Shown here: in pieces, positions 1 through 6,003 of the stretch | How positions within the stretch are numbered: the stretch's first letter is position 1 | How the letters are laid out: every line of letters starts with the position of its first letter | Source: Planctomycetota bacterium | GTDB lineage: Bacteria > Planctomycetota > UBA1135 > GCA-002686595 | Length of the DNA stretch: 9,971 bases | Direction: 5' to 3' | NCBI GenBank assembly: GCA_011524785.1 | Contig: WTJQ01000414.1 | Location: forward strand, 1 to 9,971 | Notes under the pieces: generated by a model | Database searches by the model: none | What the model was told of the DNA's origin: nothing | Seen by the model: the letters and a program-made list of their open reading frames with translations, nothing else | Position numbers and translations under genes: made by a program

Positions 1-1705
1 GATCGTGGGCCATCAGGAAGGCGAGGTCCTCGTCGGGACGCTCGTGGTCCACGAGCACCGGAGCACTCGCGCCGCGGAACAGGCTGGCGACCGGCCGCTC
101 GGCGAGGCCCTCGAACACGAACTCCTGCTCACGCTCGGTGAGCTCCAGGACGACCTCGACGGCCCCCTGCCCATCGGTCCCGCGCAGCTGGAGGGTCGCA
201 GGGCTGCCGTCGCTCGCGAGGAGGCCCATCCTCACCGGCACGTGGAGCGGGGGGCTGTCGGCCTCGGCCCGGGCGCCGGGGGCCTGGGTGAGGTGCAGGG
301 TCAGGGTCCCGGCCTCCGCGTCCCAGACCTCACGCACCGTGACGCGCGGCGTCCCCGGCTGGAGGTACCACTGCTCGAACTGCGTCAGGTCCCGGCCGTT
401 GGCGTCGGCCATGGCCGCGCGGAAGTCGTCGCAGGTGACGGCCTGGCCGTCGTGCCGCTCGAAGTAGAGGTCCATGCCCCTGCGGAACCCGTCCGTCCCG
501 AGGAGCGCGTCGTACATGCGGATGACCTCGGCGCCCTTCTGGTAGACGGTCGCCGTGTAGAAGTTGTCCATCGCCACGTACGACTCGGGGCGGATGGGGT
601 GTGCCAGGGGGCCCGCGTCCTCGGGGTACTGGCGGTTGCGCAGGCCGCGCACGCTGCCGATGCGCTCGACCGCGGCCGAGTTCATGTCGGCGCTGAAGCG
701 CTGGTCGCGGTAGACGGTCAGCCCCTCCTTGAGCGTCAGCTGGAACCAGTCGCGGCAGGTGACGCGGTTGCCGGTCCAGTTGTGGAAGTACTCGTGAGCG
801 ATCACGCTCTGGACGCCCTCGTAGTCGTCGTCCGTCGCGGTGTCGGGCCGAGCCAGCACGTACTTCGAGTTGAAGACGTTCAGGCCCTTGTTCTCCATCG
901 CGCCCATGTTGAAGTCGTTGACCGCGACGATCATGTAGACGTCGAGGTCGTACTCGAGGCCGAACACCTCCTCGTCCCAGCGCATCGAGTCCTTCAGGCT
1001 CTGCAGCGCGTGCTCGCAGGCGTCGGCGTTCTGGGGCTCGACCCACACCTCGAGCGCGACCTCGCGCCCCGAGGGAGTGGTCCAGGTGCCGGAGTGGCAC
1101 ACGAGGTCCCCCGCGACGAGCGCGAAGAGGTAGCTCGGCTTCGGCCACGGGTCCTCCCAGCGGACGCTCCGGCGACCGTCCTCGAGCACGACGTCCGCGA
1201 CCTTGTTGCCGTTGGACAGCAGGACGGGGGCGAGCGCGGGATCAGCGACGATGGTGGTGGACCAGGTCGCCATCACATCGGGCCGGTCCTGTGACCAGGT
1301 GATGCGGCGGAAGCCCTCGGCCTCGCACTGGGTGCAGAAGTTGCCGCTCGATCGGTAGAGGCCCGAGAGGCTGGTGTTCGACTCGGGATGGATGCGCACC
1401 CGCGTCTCGAGGGTGAAGGCCTGGGGGAGGCCACGAAGGACGAGGAGCTCGTCTCCCTCCTCCATCCGATCCGCGGGCACGGGCTCGCCATCCACGAGGA
1501 CCGCGACGGTCTCCAGCTCCTCGCCGTTGAGCTCGAGGACGCCGTCACCCGCCGGCCCGCCCTCGAAGCGGGTGACCGCCGTGACGAGCGCGCCGTCCTC
1601 GGCGAGCTCGAACGCGAGGTCGATGGTCCGCGCCGCGTAGGCGGGAGGGGCGTAGTCCGAGCGGAGCTTCGGGGTGACCTCAGGGGCCGCTTCGTTCGTG
1701 CGCAT
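1..1705 (-). CDS. pepN: Aminopeptidase N (M1 family, PepN type), C-terminus cut by window edge
   Basis: This is a zinc metallo-aminopeptidase that removes N-terminal residues from peptides in the cytoplasm. The 568 visible codons read without a stop and match the enterobacterial PepN pattern closely. The substrate-binding GAMEN motif is at residues 268-272. The zinc site HEYFHNWTGNRV puts H304, E305 and H308 in HExxH, with the third ligand E327 in LKEGLT. Y388 lies where the catalytic tyrosine belongs. The motif CTQCEAEGFR is present in the N-terminal beta domain. All these positions sit seven residues after the E. coli numbering as I recall it. PepN proteins are about 870-880 residues, so roughly 300 helical C-terminal residues lie beyond the left edge. 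The ATG at 1705 is the first possible start, because an in-frame TAG lies four codons upstream. There is no Shine-Dalgarno sequence, but TAGGGT ends six bases before the ATG. The gene follows the DoxX-like gene after 86 bases and probably has its own promoter. Family assignment is near certain. Confidence 0.96.
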   Translation of the reverse strand, partial: MRTNEAAPEVTPKLRSDYAPPAYAARTIDLAFELAEDGALVTAVTRFEGGPAGDGVLELNGEELETVAVLVDGEPVPADRMEEGDELLVLRGLPQAFTLETRVRIHPESNTSLSGLYRSSGNFCTQCEAEGFRRITWSQDRPDVMATWSTTIVADPALAPVLLSNGNKVADVVLEDGRRSVRWEDPWPKPSYLFALVAGDLVCHSGTWTTPSGREVALEVWVEPQNADACEHALQSLKDSMRWDEEVFGLEYDLDVYMIVAVNDFNMGAMENKGLNVFNSKYVLARPDTATDDDYEGVQSVIAHEYFHNWTGNRVTCRDWFQLTLKEGLTVYRDQRFSADMNSAAVERIGSVRGLRNRQYPEDAGPLAHPIRPESYVAMDNFYTATVYQKGAEVIRMYDALLGTDGFRRGMDLYFERHDGQAVTCDDFRAAMADANGRDLTQFEQWYLQPGTPRVTVREVWDAEAGTLTLHLTQAPGARAEADSPPLHVPVRMGLLASDGSPATLQLRGTDGQGAVEVVLELTEREQEFVFEGLAERPVASLFRGASAPVLVDHERPDEDLAFLMAHD

Positions 1706-1711
1706 CCCCGC

Positions 1712-1717
1712 ACCCTA
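1712..1717 (-). promoter_or_regulatory. Candidate -10 box for leaderless pepN transcript
   Basis: TAGGGT on the minus strand is followed by GCGGGG and then the ATG of pepN. A TANNNT hexamer six bases before the start codon would place the transcription start at or next to the A of the ATG, giving a leaderless message. I see no convincing -35 box 16-18 bases further upstream. The same spacing recurs at two other genes in this window, which is the main support. Confidence 0.5.
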
Positions 1718-1746
1718 GCGAGAGGTGCGGGTTCACCCCATTGGGG

Positions 1747-1778
1747 GAGTCCCTATCCGCGAGTCCCGACCGAGACTC
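1747..1778. repeat. Short GAGTC repeats between the DoxX-like gene and pepN
   Basis: The plus strand carries GAGTCCC at 1747-1753 and again at 1761-1767. The second copy is paired with an inverted GACTC at 1774-1778, giving a 5-bp stem around an 8-base loop. The cluster lies about 40-75 bases upstream of the proposed pepN transcription start. It could be an operator or activator site, or a weak terminator for the DoxX-like gene, though no T-run follows on the minus strand. The repeats are short and may be chance. Confidence 0.3.
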
Positions 1779-1791
1779 AGCCGACGAGGCT

Positions 1792-2199
1792 TCACAAGGT
1801 GCAGCGCTTGCGGTCGACCCACCAGGTCACCGCGGAGCAGAGGAACGCGACCACGGCCAGGCCGAACAGCAGGCCGCCGTCGGACGCGATGCCCCGCTCG
1901 GCGTCCTCGATGACGATCCCGAGGGGCCCGAGGTGGCTGCCGATGGCGCCGACCATGACGCCTGCTCCGAGCATCCCGCCCAGGCCGGGGCGGACGAGCA
2001 GGAGCACGACCGCGACGAGCTCGATCACGCCCGAGCCGATGCGCCCCGCGGCGCCCGCACCCACCTTCTCGAAGATGTAGACGGACTCGGGAGCCGCCGT
2101 GAACTTGAAGAAGAGAGTCTGGCCGAGGATGCCGGCCGCGACGAGGCGCGGGATCCAGAGCCAGCCGGGGAGGGAGGCAGGGGTGGTGGAGTCGTTCAT
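1792..2199 (-). CDS. DoxX-like small integral membrane protein
   Basis: A 135-residue protein with four predicted membrane segments: about residues 10-30 (begins WLWIPRLVAAG), 50-66, 70-88 and 105-125. It ends in a short basic tail, WWVDRKRCTL. The length, the four helices and the early phenylalanine-rich LFFKF motif fit the DoxX/DoxX-like family. Members of that family are linked to thiosulfate:quinone oxidoreductase subunits or to uncharacterised redox roles; no specific substrate can be read here. The ATG at 2199 overlaps the TGA of the selenouridine synthase gene as ATGA, which sets the start; a longer in-frame extension to 2247 would run deep into that gene. No Shine-Dalgarno sequence is visible, so translation probably depends on coupling to the upstream gene. 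Membrane topology is well supported; the exact family is moderately sure. Confidence 0.8.
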   Translation of the reverse strand: MNDSTTPASLPGWLWIPRLVAAGILGQTLFFKFTAAPESVYIFEKVGAGAAGRIGSGVIELVAVVLLLVRPGLGGMLGAGVMVGAIGSHLGPLGIVIEDAERGIASDGGLLFGLAVVAFLCSAVTWWVDRKRCTL

Positions 2200-3398
2200 G
2201 ACGAGGGCGAGAGGGATCCGGCGGGGAGGTCCTGGGCCTCGATCCACTCGACGATGGAGCGCGCGGCCGCGGAGGGGTTCGTGGAGTCGATGCGGGTCGC
2301 GTAGTCCCGGCCCTTCTCCGAGTGCCGGTAGAGCGGATCGTAGTAGTTCACCAGGAGGTCACCAACGAGCGCGTCGATCTCCCCCGCGTCCAGGAGTCCG
2401 GGCAGGTCGCGCTCGCCCCCCATCCGCTCCTGCACGGCGAGGAGCTGCTCCTTGAGGAGCGGGATCGCACTGGGCCTCGCGAGGTAGTCCTCGGCGAGCA
2501 CCTGGATCCGGCGCTCGACATCGGCCTCGAGCAGGAGGTTTGTGCCGGAGTCGAGCGCGCTCCAGAGGGCGGGTGGGATGATCACGTCCCCGACCTTGCG
2601 GCTCTCGCCCTCGAGCACGAGCGGCCCCTCGGGGCGATGGCGCAGCCGCGCGGCCAGCAGGCTCTCGAAGGTCTTCTGCGAGGTCGGCTCCAGGCCCACC
2701 ATCCCGAGCAGGCTCGAGCGATGGCCCGCGCACCCCTCGAGGTCGAGGACCCAGTCCGGCCGGAGCCGCGCCACCTCCCGGAGGACCAGGGTCTTGCCCA
2801 CGCCGGTCAGCCCGCGGAGGACGAACGTCGGCGCGCCGGGCCACGCATCGAGCTCCGACCGGACGGCGGTTCGGTAGGCCTTGTAGCCGCCCTCCAGCCC
2901 GACGGCCCGCTCGAGGCCGAGGGCCCGCAGGAGCCCCACCACGGAGCGCGATCGGAGCCCTCCGCGCCAGCAGTGCAGCACGACCGTGCCCGGCCGCAGC
3001 GCGACGCCACTCTCGGGCGCCACCCGCGCGTCCAGTGCCTCGATGCCCTCGGCCGTGGCCGCGCGCACCACGTCGACCGGGTCGAGCGCGGGCGGCTGCC
3101 AGCCCGCGAGCTCACCGACCTGCCGCACGAGGTCGTCGATGCGTCCCTCGATCAGGGCCTGGCCGTGGCGGAAGCCCGCCTCGGGGGACTCCTGGGTGTA
3201 GGCGAGGCCCACCAGTGCGCGCCCCGCGTCATCGAGCAGAGGCACGTTCACGGCCCCCGGCAGGTGGTCGTCCGCGAACTCCGCAGGAGTGCGCAGGTCG
3301 ATGACGAGCGCGCCGGCAGGTCGTGCCAACACCTCCGCTGCCCCCACCACCGGAACGGTGGCGAGGCTCGGGAGGGAGGGCGGCTCCGGAGGCGTCAC
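2196..3398 (-). CDS. mnmH: tRNA 2-selenouridine synthase (rhodanese plus P-loop)
   Basis: This cytoplasmic enzyme (MnmH, also SelU or YbbB) replaces the sulfur of 2-thiouridine with selenium at the wobble position of certain tRNAs. It uses selenophosphate and proceeds through a geranylated intermediate. The 400-residue product has an N-terminal rhodanese domain: VIDLRTPAEF at 32-41, then HLPGAVNVPL, with the active-site cysteine C143 in HCWRGGLRSRS. EGGYKAYR at 169-176 bridges to a P-loop domain with Walker A motif GLTGVGKT at 196-203. The catalytic cysteine lies further from the N-terminus than in the E. coli enzyme (about 97 as I recall). The extra residues are a short N-terminal extension and an insertion around 100-137. 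The GTG at 3398 is chosen because it is preceded by TAGGCT and six bases, as at other starts here, and lies 19 bases after the upstream stop. The gene overlaps the DoxX-like gene by four bases. The selenophosphate supplier SelD is not in the window. Confidence 0.94.
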   Translation of the reverse strand: MTPPEPPSLPSLATVPVVGAAEVLARPAGALVIDLRTPAEFADDHLPGAVNVPLLDDAGRALVGLAYTQESPEAGFRHGQALIEGRIDDLVRQVGELAGWQPPALDPVDVVRAATAEGIEALDARVAPESGVALRPGTVVLHCWRGGLRSRSVVGLLRALGLERAVGLEGGYKAYRTAVRSELDAWPGAPTFVLRGLTGVGKTLVLREVARLRPDWVLDLEGCAGHRSSLLGMVGLEPTSQKTFESLLAARLRHRPEGPLVLEGESRKVGDVIIPPALWSALDSGTNLLLEADVERRIQVLAEDYLARPSAIPLLKEQLLAVQERMGGERDLPGLLDAGEIDALVGDLLVNYYDPLYRHSEKGRDYATRIDSTNPSAAARSIVEWIEAQDLPAGSLSPSS

Positions 3399-3404
3399 CC
3401 CGAG

Positions 3405-3410
3405 AGCCTA
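3405..3410 (-). promoter_or_regulatory. Candidate -10 box for leaderless mnmH transcript
   Basis: TAGGCT on the minus strand is followed by CTCGGG and the GTG start of mnmH. It sits inside the 19-base gap after the preceding gene's stop codon. No Shine-Dalgarno sequence is present. If functional, it gives mnmH and the DoxX-like gene a promoter separate from the sigma-factor operon. No clear -35 box is visible. Confidence 0.5.
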
Positions 3411-3417
3411 GCCTGCC

Positions 3418-4557
3418 TCACCGGCCCCTCGGCCCTCGTCGCTGCCGGCGGCCCGCGGCCAGCCGGCTGGCGATCTGCACCACCTCCTGGTCCGGTGCGG
3501 CCCGGAGGCGCTCCAGCTCCTCCGCGGAGACGAGCCCGTCCTCCTCGAGCACGCGCAGCACCCGAGCACGCTGCCTGCCGAGGGCATGGCGACGCCGGTC
3601 CTGGTTGCTCGCCCCCTCCGGGGGCAGCAGGTCGTCGGGCCGGATCTCGAGCGCGTCGTGCAGGCGGCGCACGTTCGGGCGGCCGTCGCGATCGGTCCCG
3701 TCACGGCGCTCGGCGCGCTCACGTCCCGGGCGGGGGCGATCCCCCTCCTGGCCGAGGAGCAGCCCGCGCACGCGTGGATCTTCGTCCAGCCTGCGCAGGA
3801 GCCCGCGGGCGAAGGCCTCCGGCTCCATGGCCTCGAGGCGCTCGCGGCTCAGGTCGGGCTCTCCACCGAGCTCATCCACGCGCTCGAGGACCCGCTCCCG
3901 GAGGAGGACCAGGAGGCTCTGCTTGCGGGCCTCGAGATCGAGGCCTCGCAGCGGCTCGACCAGCTCGGGATCGAGCCCGAAGCGGCCGGGCTGATCGACC
4001 ATGGCGTCCAGGAGGCGACCGAGTCGCGACTCCCGCGCCCGAGTCAGCTCCTGGCGGCGCTGCTCCGGCGACAGCTCGTCGAGTCGCGTCGCGACCTCGG
4101 GAGGCAGGCGGCGCAGAGCGCTACGCGCCTCGGAGGCCGCGCGCGACAGCACCAGGTCGCGGACGACCTCGCGCCGCTCCGCGGGGTCCAGCCCCTTCAA
4201 GCGCTCCCGCTCCTCGGCACCCAGCTCCTCGGGGAGACCGCGCTCCAGGGCGAGCAGGCGCGACGCGACGCGGCGGAGCCGTGCGCGCTCCTCGGGCGGC
4301 AGGGAGCGGACCTGGCGCCAGCGGGCGCGGAGCTGCTCCTTGCGCTCGGCGGGGAGGGCCGCCCAGCGCTCGGCAGGGGTCATGCGACGCGCCTGGCGCT
4401 TCCCACCGCTCACGGGGCCCTGAGGAGACTGCCGAGGAGTGCGCTGCGTGGAGGCCCGCTCCTGGCGCGGTCCGGGACGAGCGGCCCCACGGTCCTGAGC
4501 GAAGAGAGCGCCCAGGGACACCACCAGGGCCAGGACGAGAACGACGGACCGCCTCAC
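3418..4557 (-). CDS. Secreted charged helical protein, DUF3106-like, third gene of sigma operon
   Basis: I do not recognise a firm family for this 379-residue protein. Residues 1-20 form a signal peptide (basic RRS, hydrophobic VVLVLALVVSLGALFA, likely cleavage before QD). A low-complexity Arg/Gln/Pro linker follows to about residue 58. From there the chain is highly charged and helical, has no cysteine, and repeats a module of the form L-x-P/A-E-x-x-x-x-L at 68-76, 86-94, 112-120, 123-131, 151-159 and 162-171. The stretch ERWAALPAERKEQLRARW resembles DUF3106. The C-terminus ends in a basic tail, RRQRRGPRGR. The GTG at 4557 overlaps the anti-sigma stop as GTGA and has GGGGGGA six bases upstream; a longer in-frame start would remove the signal peptide from the N-terminus. 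Operon position suggests an exported partner or signal for the sigma/anti-sigma pair, perhaps comparable to Spy/CpxP-type helical proteins; that is inference. Confidence 0.8.
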   Translation of the reverse strand: MRRSVVLVLALVVSLGALFAQDRGAARPGPRQERASTQRTPRQSPQGPVSGGKRQARRMTPAERWAALPAERKEQLRARWRQVRSLPPEERARLRRVASRLLALERGLPEELGAEERERLKGLDPAERREVVRDLVLSRAASEARSALRRLPPEVATRLDELSPEQRRQELTRARESRLGRLLDAMVDQPGRFGLDPELVEPLRGLDLEARKQSLLVLLRERVLERVDELGGEPDLSRERLEAMEPEAFARGLLRRLDEDPRVRGLLLGQEGDRPRPGRERAERRDGTDRDGRPNVRRLHDALEIRPDDLLPPEGASNQDRRRHALGRQRARVLRVLEEDGLVSAEELERLRAAPDQEVVQIASRLAAGRRQRRGPRGR

Positions 4558-5189
4558 TGGGCGTCCCCCCACTCGAGGAGCAGAGCGTCCCCAGGGTCGA
4601 GGACGGCCAGGGCCTCCCGCTCGACGGGCTCGAGCGCCTCGAGCTCGTCCCACCGCTCGAGGACGTCGAGCCACGCGAGCAGCTCCGTGTCCTCCGGCGC
4701 CAGCCGCGGTCCCTCGGGATCGAGCGCTGCGCCCCCGCGGAGGGAGACCCAGGTCAGGAGGACGGCTGCGGCTGCCGCTGCCAGGGCAGGACGGAACCAG
4801 CGGCTCCCTCCCGGCATCGGCTCGAGCTCCACGTCGGGAAGAGTCTCCTCACGCTCGGCACGGGTCGCCTCGAGGACCCGCTGCAGCAGCTCCGGGGACG
4901 GAGGAGCAGGAGCCGGGATGCGGTCCAGCGCGGCGTCGAGCGCGCGGTCGAGGTCCGCACGGAGGCGCGTCAGCAGGCGCGCGGCCGCGTCCGGATCGAG
5001 CGAGCCCGTGGGGGCCGAGTCCGCCGTCGCGACGAGGAGGGCGTCGAGGGCCTCCTCCTCGCTGCACAGGCGCCGACAGGCCTCGCAGCTGGCGAGGTGC
5101 TCCTGGTGGCGAGGATCGAGGAAGGGCGCGCCGCCTCGATCCAGAGCATCGAGGAGGGCCGCGCGCAGCGCTTGGCAAGGGGAGTTCAT
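4554..5189 (-). CDS. Anti-sigma factor with zinc-finger (ZAS) domain and one membrane helix
   Basis: A 211-residue membrane protein expected to hold the adjacent ECF sigma factor inactive. The zinc-binding anti-sigma motif H-x3-C-x2-C is clear as H31, C35 and C38 (HLASCEAC), with C42 nearby. A helical cytoplasmic linker follows, then a single membrane helix at about 133-150 (begins RPALAAAAAAVLLTW). The roughly 60-residue C-terminal part is acidic and rich in Leu, Glu and Trp; it would lie outside the membrane as the sensor portion. The ATG at 5189 overlaps the sigma stop as ATGA and has GGAGGA six bases upstream, so both coupling and a real ribosome binding site fix the start. Its own stop overlaps the next start as GTGA. 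Genetic pairing with a sigma factor, the ZAS motif and the single membrane helix together make the role very likely. The inducing signal cannot be read from the sequence. Confidence 0.9.
   Translation of the reverse strand: MNSPCQALRAALLDALDRGGAPFLDPRHQEHLASCEACRRLCSEEEALDALLVATADSAPTGSLDPDAAARLLTRLRADLDRALDAALDRIPAPAPPSPELLQRVLEATRAEREETLPDVELEPMPGGSRWFRPALAAAAAAVLLTWVSLRGGAALDPEGPRLAPEDTELLAWLDVLERWDELEALEPVEREALAVLDPGDALLLEWGDAQ
4564..4570 (-). promoter_or_regulatory. Ribosome binding site of the DUF3106-like gene
   Basis: GGGGGGA, six bases before the GTG at 4557, lies within the end of the anti-sigma coding sequence. It supports the GTG over an upstream start in the same frame. Confidence 0.55.
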
Positions 5190-5809
5190 ACGAGGTCCTC
5201 CGCGAGGAGCGGGGCGAGGCGCGTGCGCAGGTTCTCGCGCGCGCGGTGGATGAGGGACTTGACGGCCTGTTCCTTGAGCCCGAGCACCTCGCCGATGTCG
5301 GCGTAGGGCTGGTTCTCGAACTTGGCCAGGACGAGCGCCATGCGCTGGCGCTCGGGGAGCTCGGCGATCGCGGCCTGGACGGCGTCGACCAGGTCGGAGC
5401 GCTCCAGGTCCTCGGAGGGACCGAGCGCAGCGACGTCCTCCACGTCGAGGTCGCTGCCATCCGGGTCCGGCGCGCTCAGGGACTGGGGCGTGGGGCGCCG
5501 ACGCTGGGTCTGGTTGACCGAGAGGTTGTAGACGATGCGGAAGAGCCAGGTCGTGAAGCGGGCGCGCGGCTCGTAGCGATCCCGAGCGCGGACCACGCGC
5601 AGGAACACCTCCTGCACCAGGTCGTCCAAGGGAGCGCGCGGCCCGAGGAAGCGCACCAGCAGGCCGTGGACGCGCCCCATGTGCGTCTCCACGAGCCGCT
5701 CGAAGGCGGCCTCGTCCCCCGCCTGCCAGGCCAGCATCAGGGTGGCTCCCTCGTCGAGCTCGACGGGTTCGGAGGTGCCTGAGGGGCTGGAGGTGCTGGG
5801 GTCCGTCAT
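5186..5809 (-). CDS. ECF-type RNA polymerase sigma factor
   Basis: A 207-residue sigma-70 family protein of the extracytoplasmic function group. Region 2 spans about 33-104, with DDLVQEVFLRVVRARDRY as the core-binding helix and FTTWLFRIVYNLSVNQ for -10 recognition. A variable acidic linker (about 110-140) follows. Region 4 is at about 142-195, with LPERQRMALVLAKF and the helix-turn-helix YADIGEVLGLKEQAVKSLIHRARENLR-like core at 169-194. There is no sigma region 1.1 or 3. I chose the ATG at 5809. A GTG in the same frame at 5869 would add 20 Pro-rich residues; that stretch has more A/T third positions than the gene itself, which suggests leader sequence, but it cannot be excluded. The gene overlaps its anti-sigma gene by ATGA and probably autoregulates the operon from the upstream gap. 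Confidence 0.93.
   Translation of the reverse strand: MTDPSTSSPSGTSEPVELDEGATLMLAWQAGDEAAFERLVETHMGRVHGLLVRFLGPRAPLDDLVQEVFLRVVRARDRYEPRARFTTWLFRIVYNLSVNQTQRRRPTPQSLSAPDPDGSDLDVEDVAALGPSEDLERSDLVDAVQAAIAELPERQRMALVLAKFENQPYADIGEVLGLKEQAVKSLIHRARENLRTRLAPLLAEDLV
5196..5201 (-). promoter_or_regulatory. Ribosome binding site of the anti-sigma gene
   Basis: GGAGGA ends six bases before the ATG at 5189 and lies inside the sigma factor's last codons. It is the best Shine-Dalgarno sequence in the window and contrasts with the starts that have none. Confidence 0.65.
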
Positions 5810-5893
5810 GGGGATTCCGGGGCGCGAGGGCCCAACCCCGGAGGTCGGGTCGGGTTCCGGTTCGTTCACCGGAGGGCGGGCCGCTCCCAGGAT

Positions 5894-5910
5894 GGCGCAG
5901 GGCCTGCGCC
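5894..5910. promoter_or_regulatory. Perfect 7-bp dyad upstream of the sigma operon
   Basis: GGCGCAG and CTGCGCC form a perfect inverted repeat around a 3-base centre (GGC on the plus strand). On the minus strand it falls between a TTGCGC that could serve as a -35 box (5909-5914) and a CATCCT that could serve as a -10 box (5888-5893, 15-16 bases downstream). It could be an operator for the sigma operon. It could instead be a hairpin ending the lepB transcript, although no T-run follows. GC-rich dyads also arise by chance. Confidence 0.4.
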
Positions 5911-6003
5911 GCGCAAGATCGGGCCCCGGAGTCCGCTGGACCCGTGGATGGCGACCGGAGCGCGGGGGGGACTCGCCGCAGGGGCGCGGACCTCGGGGCC
6001 GCC

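Noticed and set aside
5..1294. A plus-strand open frame of 429 codons opposite pepN
   Set aside because: The opposite strand encodes complete M1 aminopeptidase motifs; this frame shows only Val/Glu/Arg-rich low complexity.
1273..1713. A GTG-started minus-strand open frame overlapping the pepN start
   Set aside because: It is out of frame with pepN; its Ser/Arg/Pro-rich product has no motif, whereas the ATG at 1705 opens the aminopeptidase frame.
2322..5306. A plus-strand open frame of 994 codons opposite mnmH, the DUF3106-like gene and the anti-sigma gene
   Set aside because: Its translation is Arg/Pro/Ala-rich low complexity with no motif, and it lies antisense to genes with clear domains. 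It arises because stop codons are rare at this GC content.
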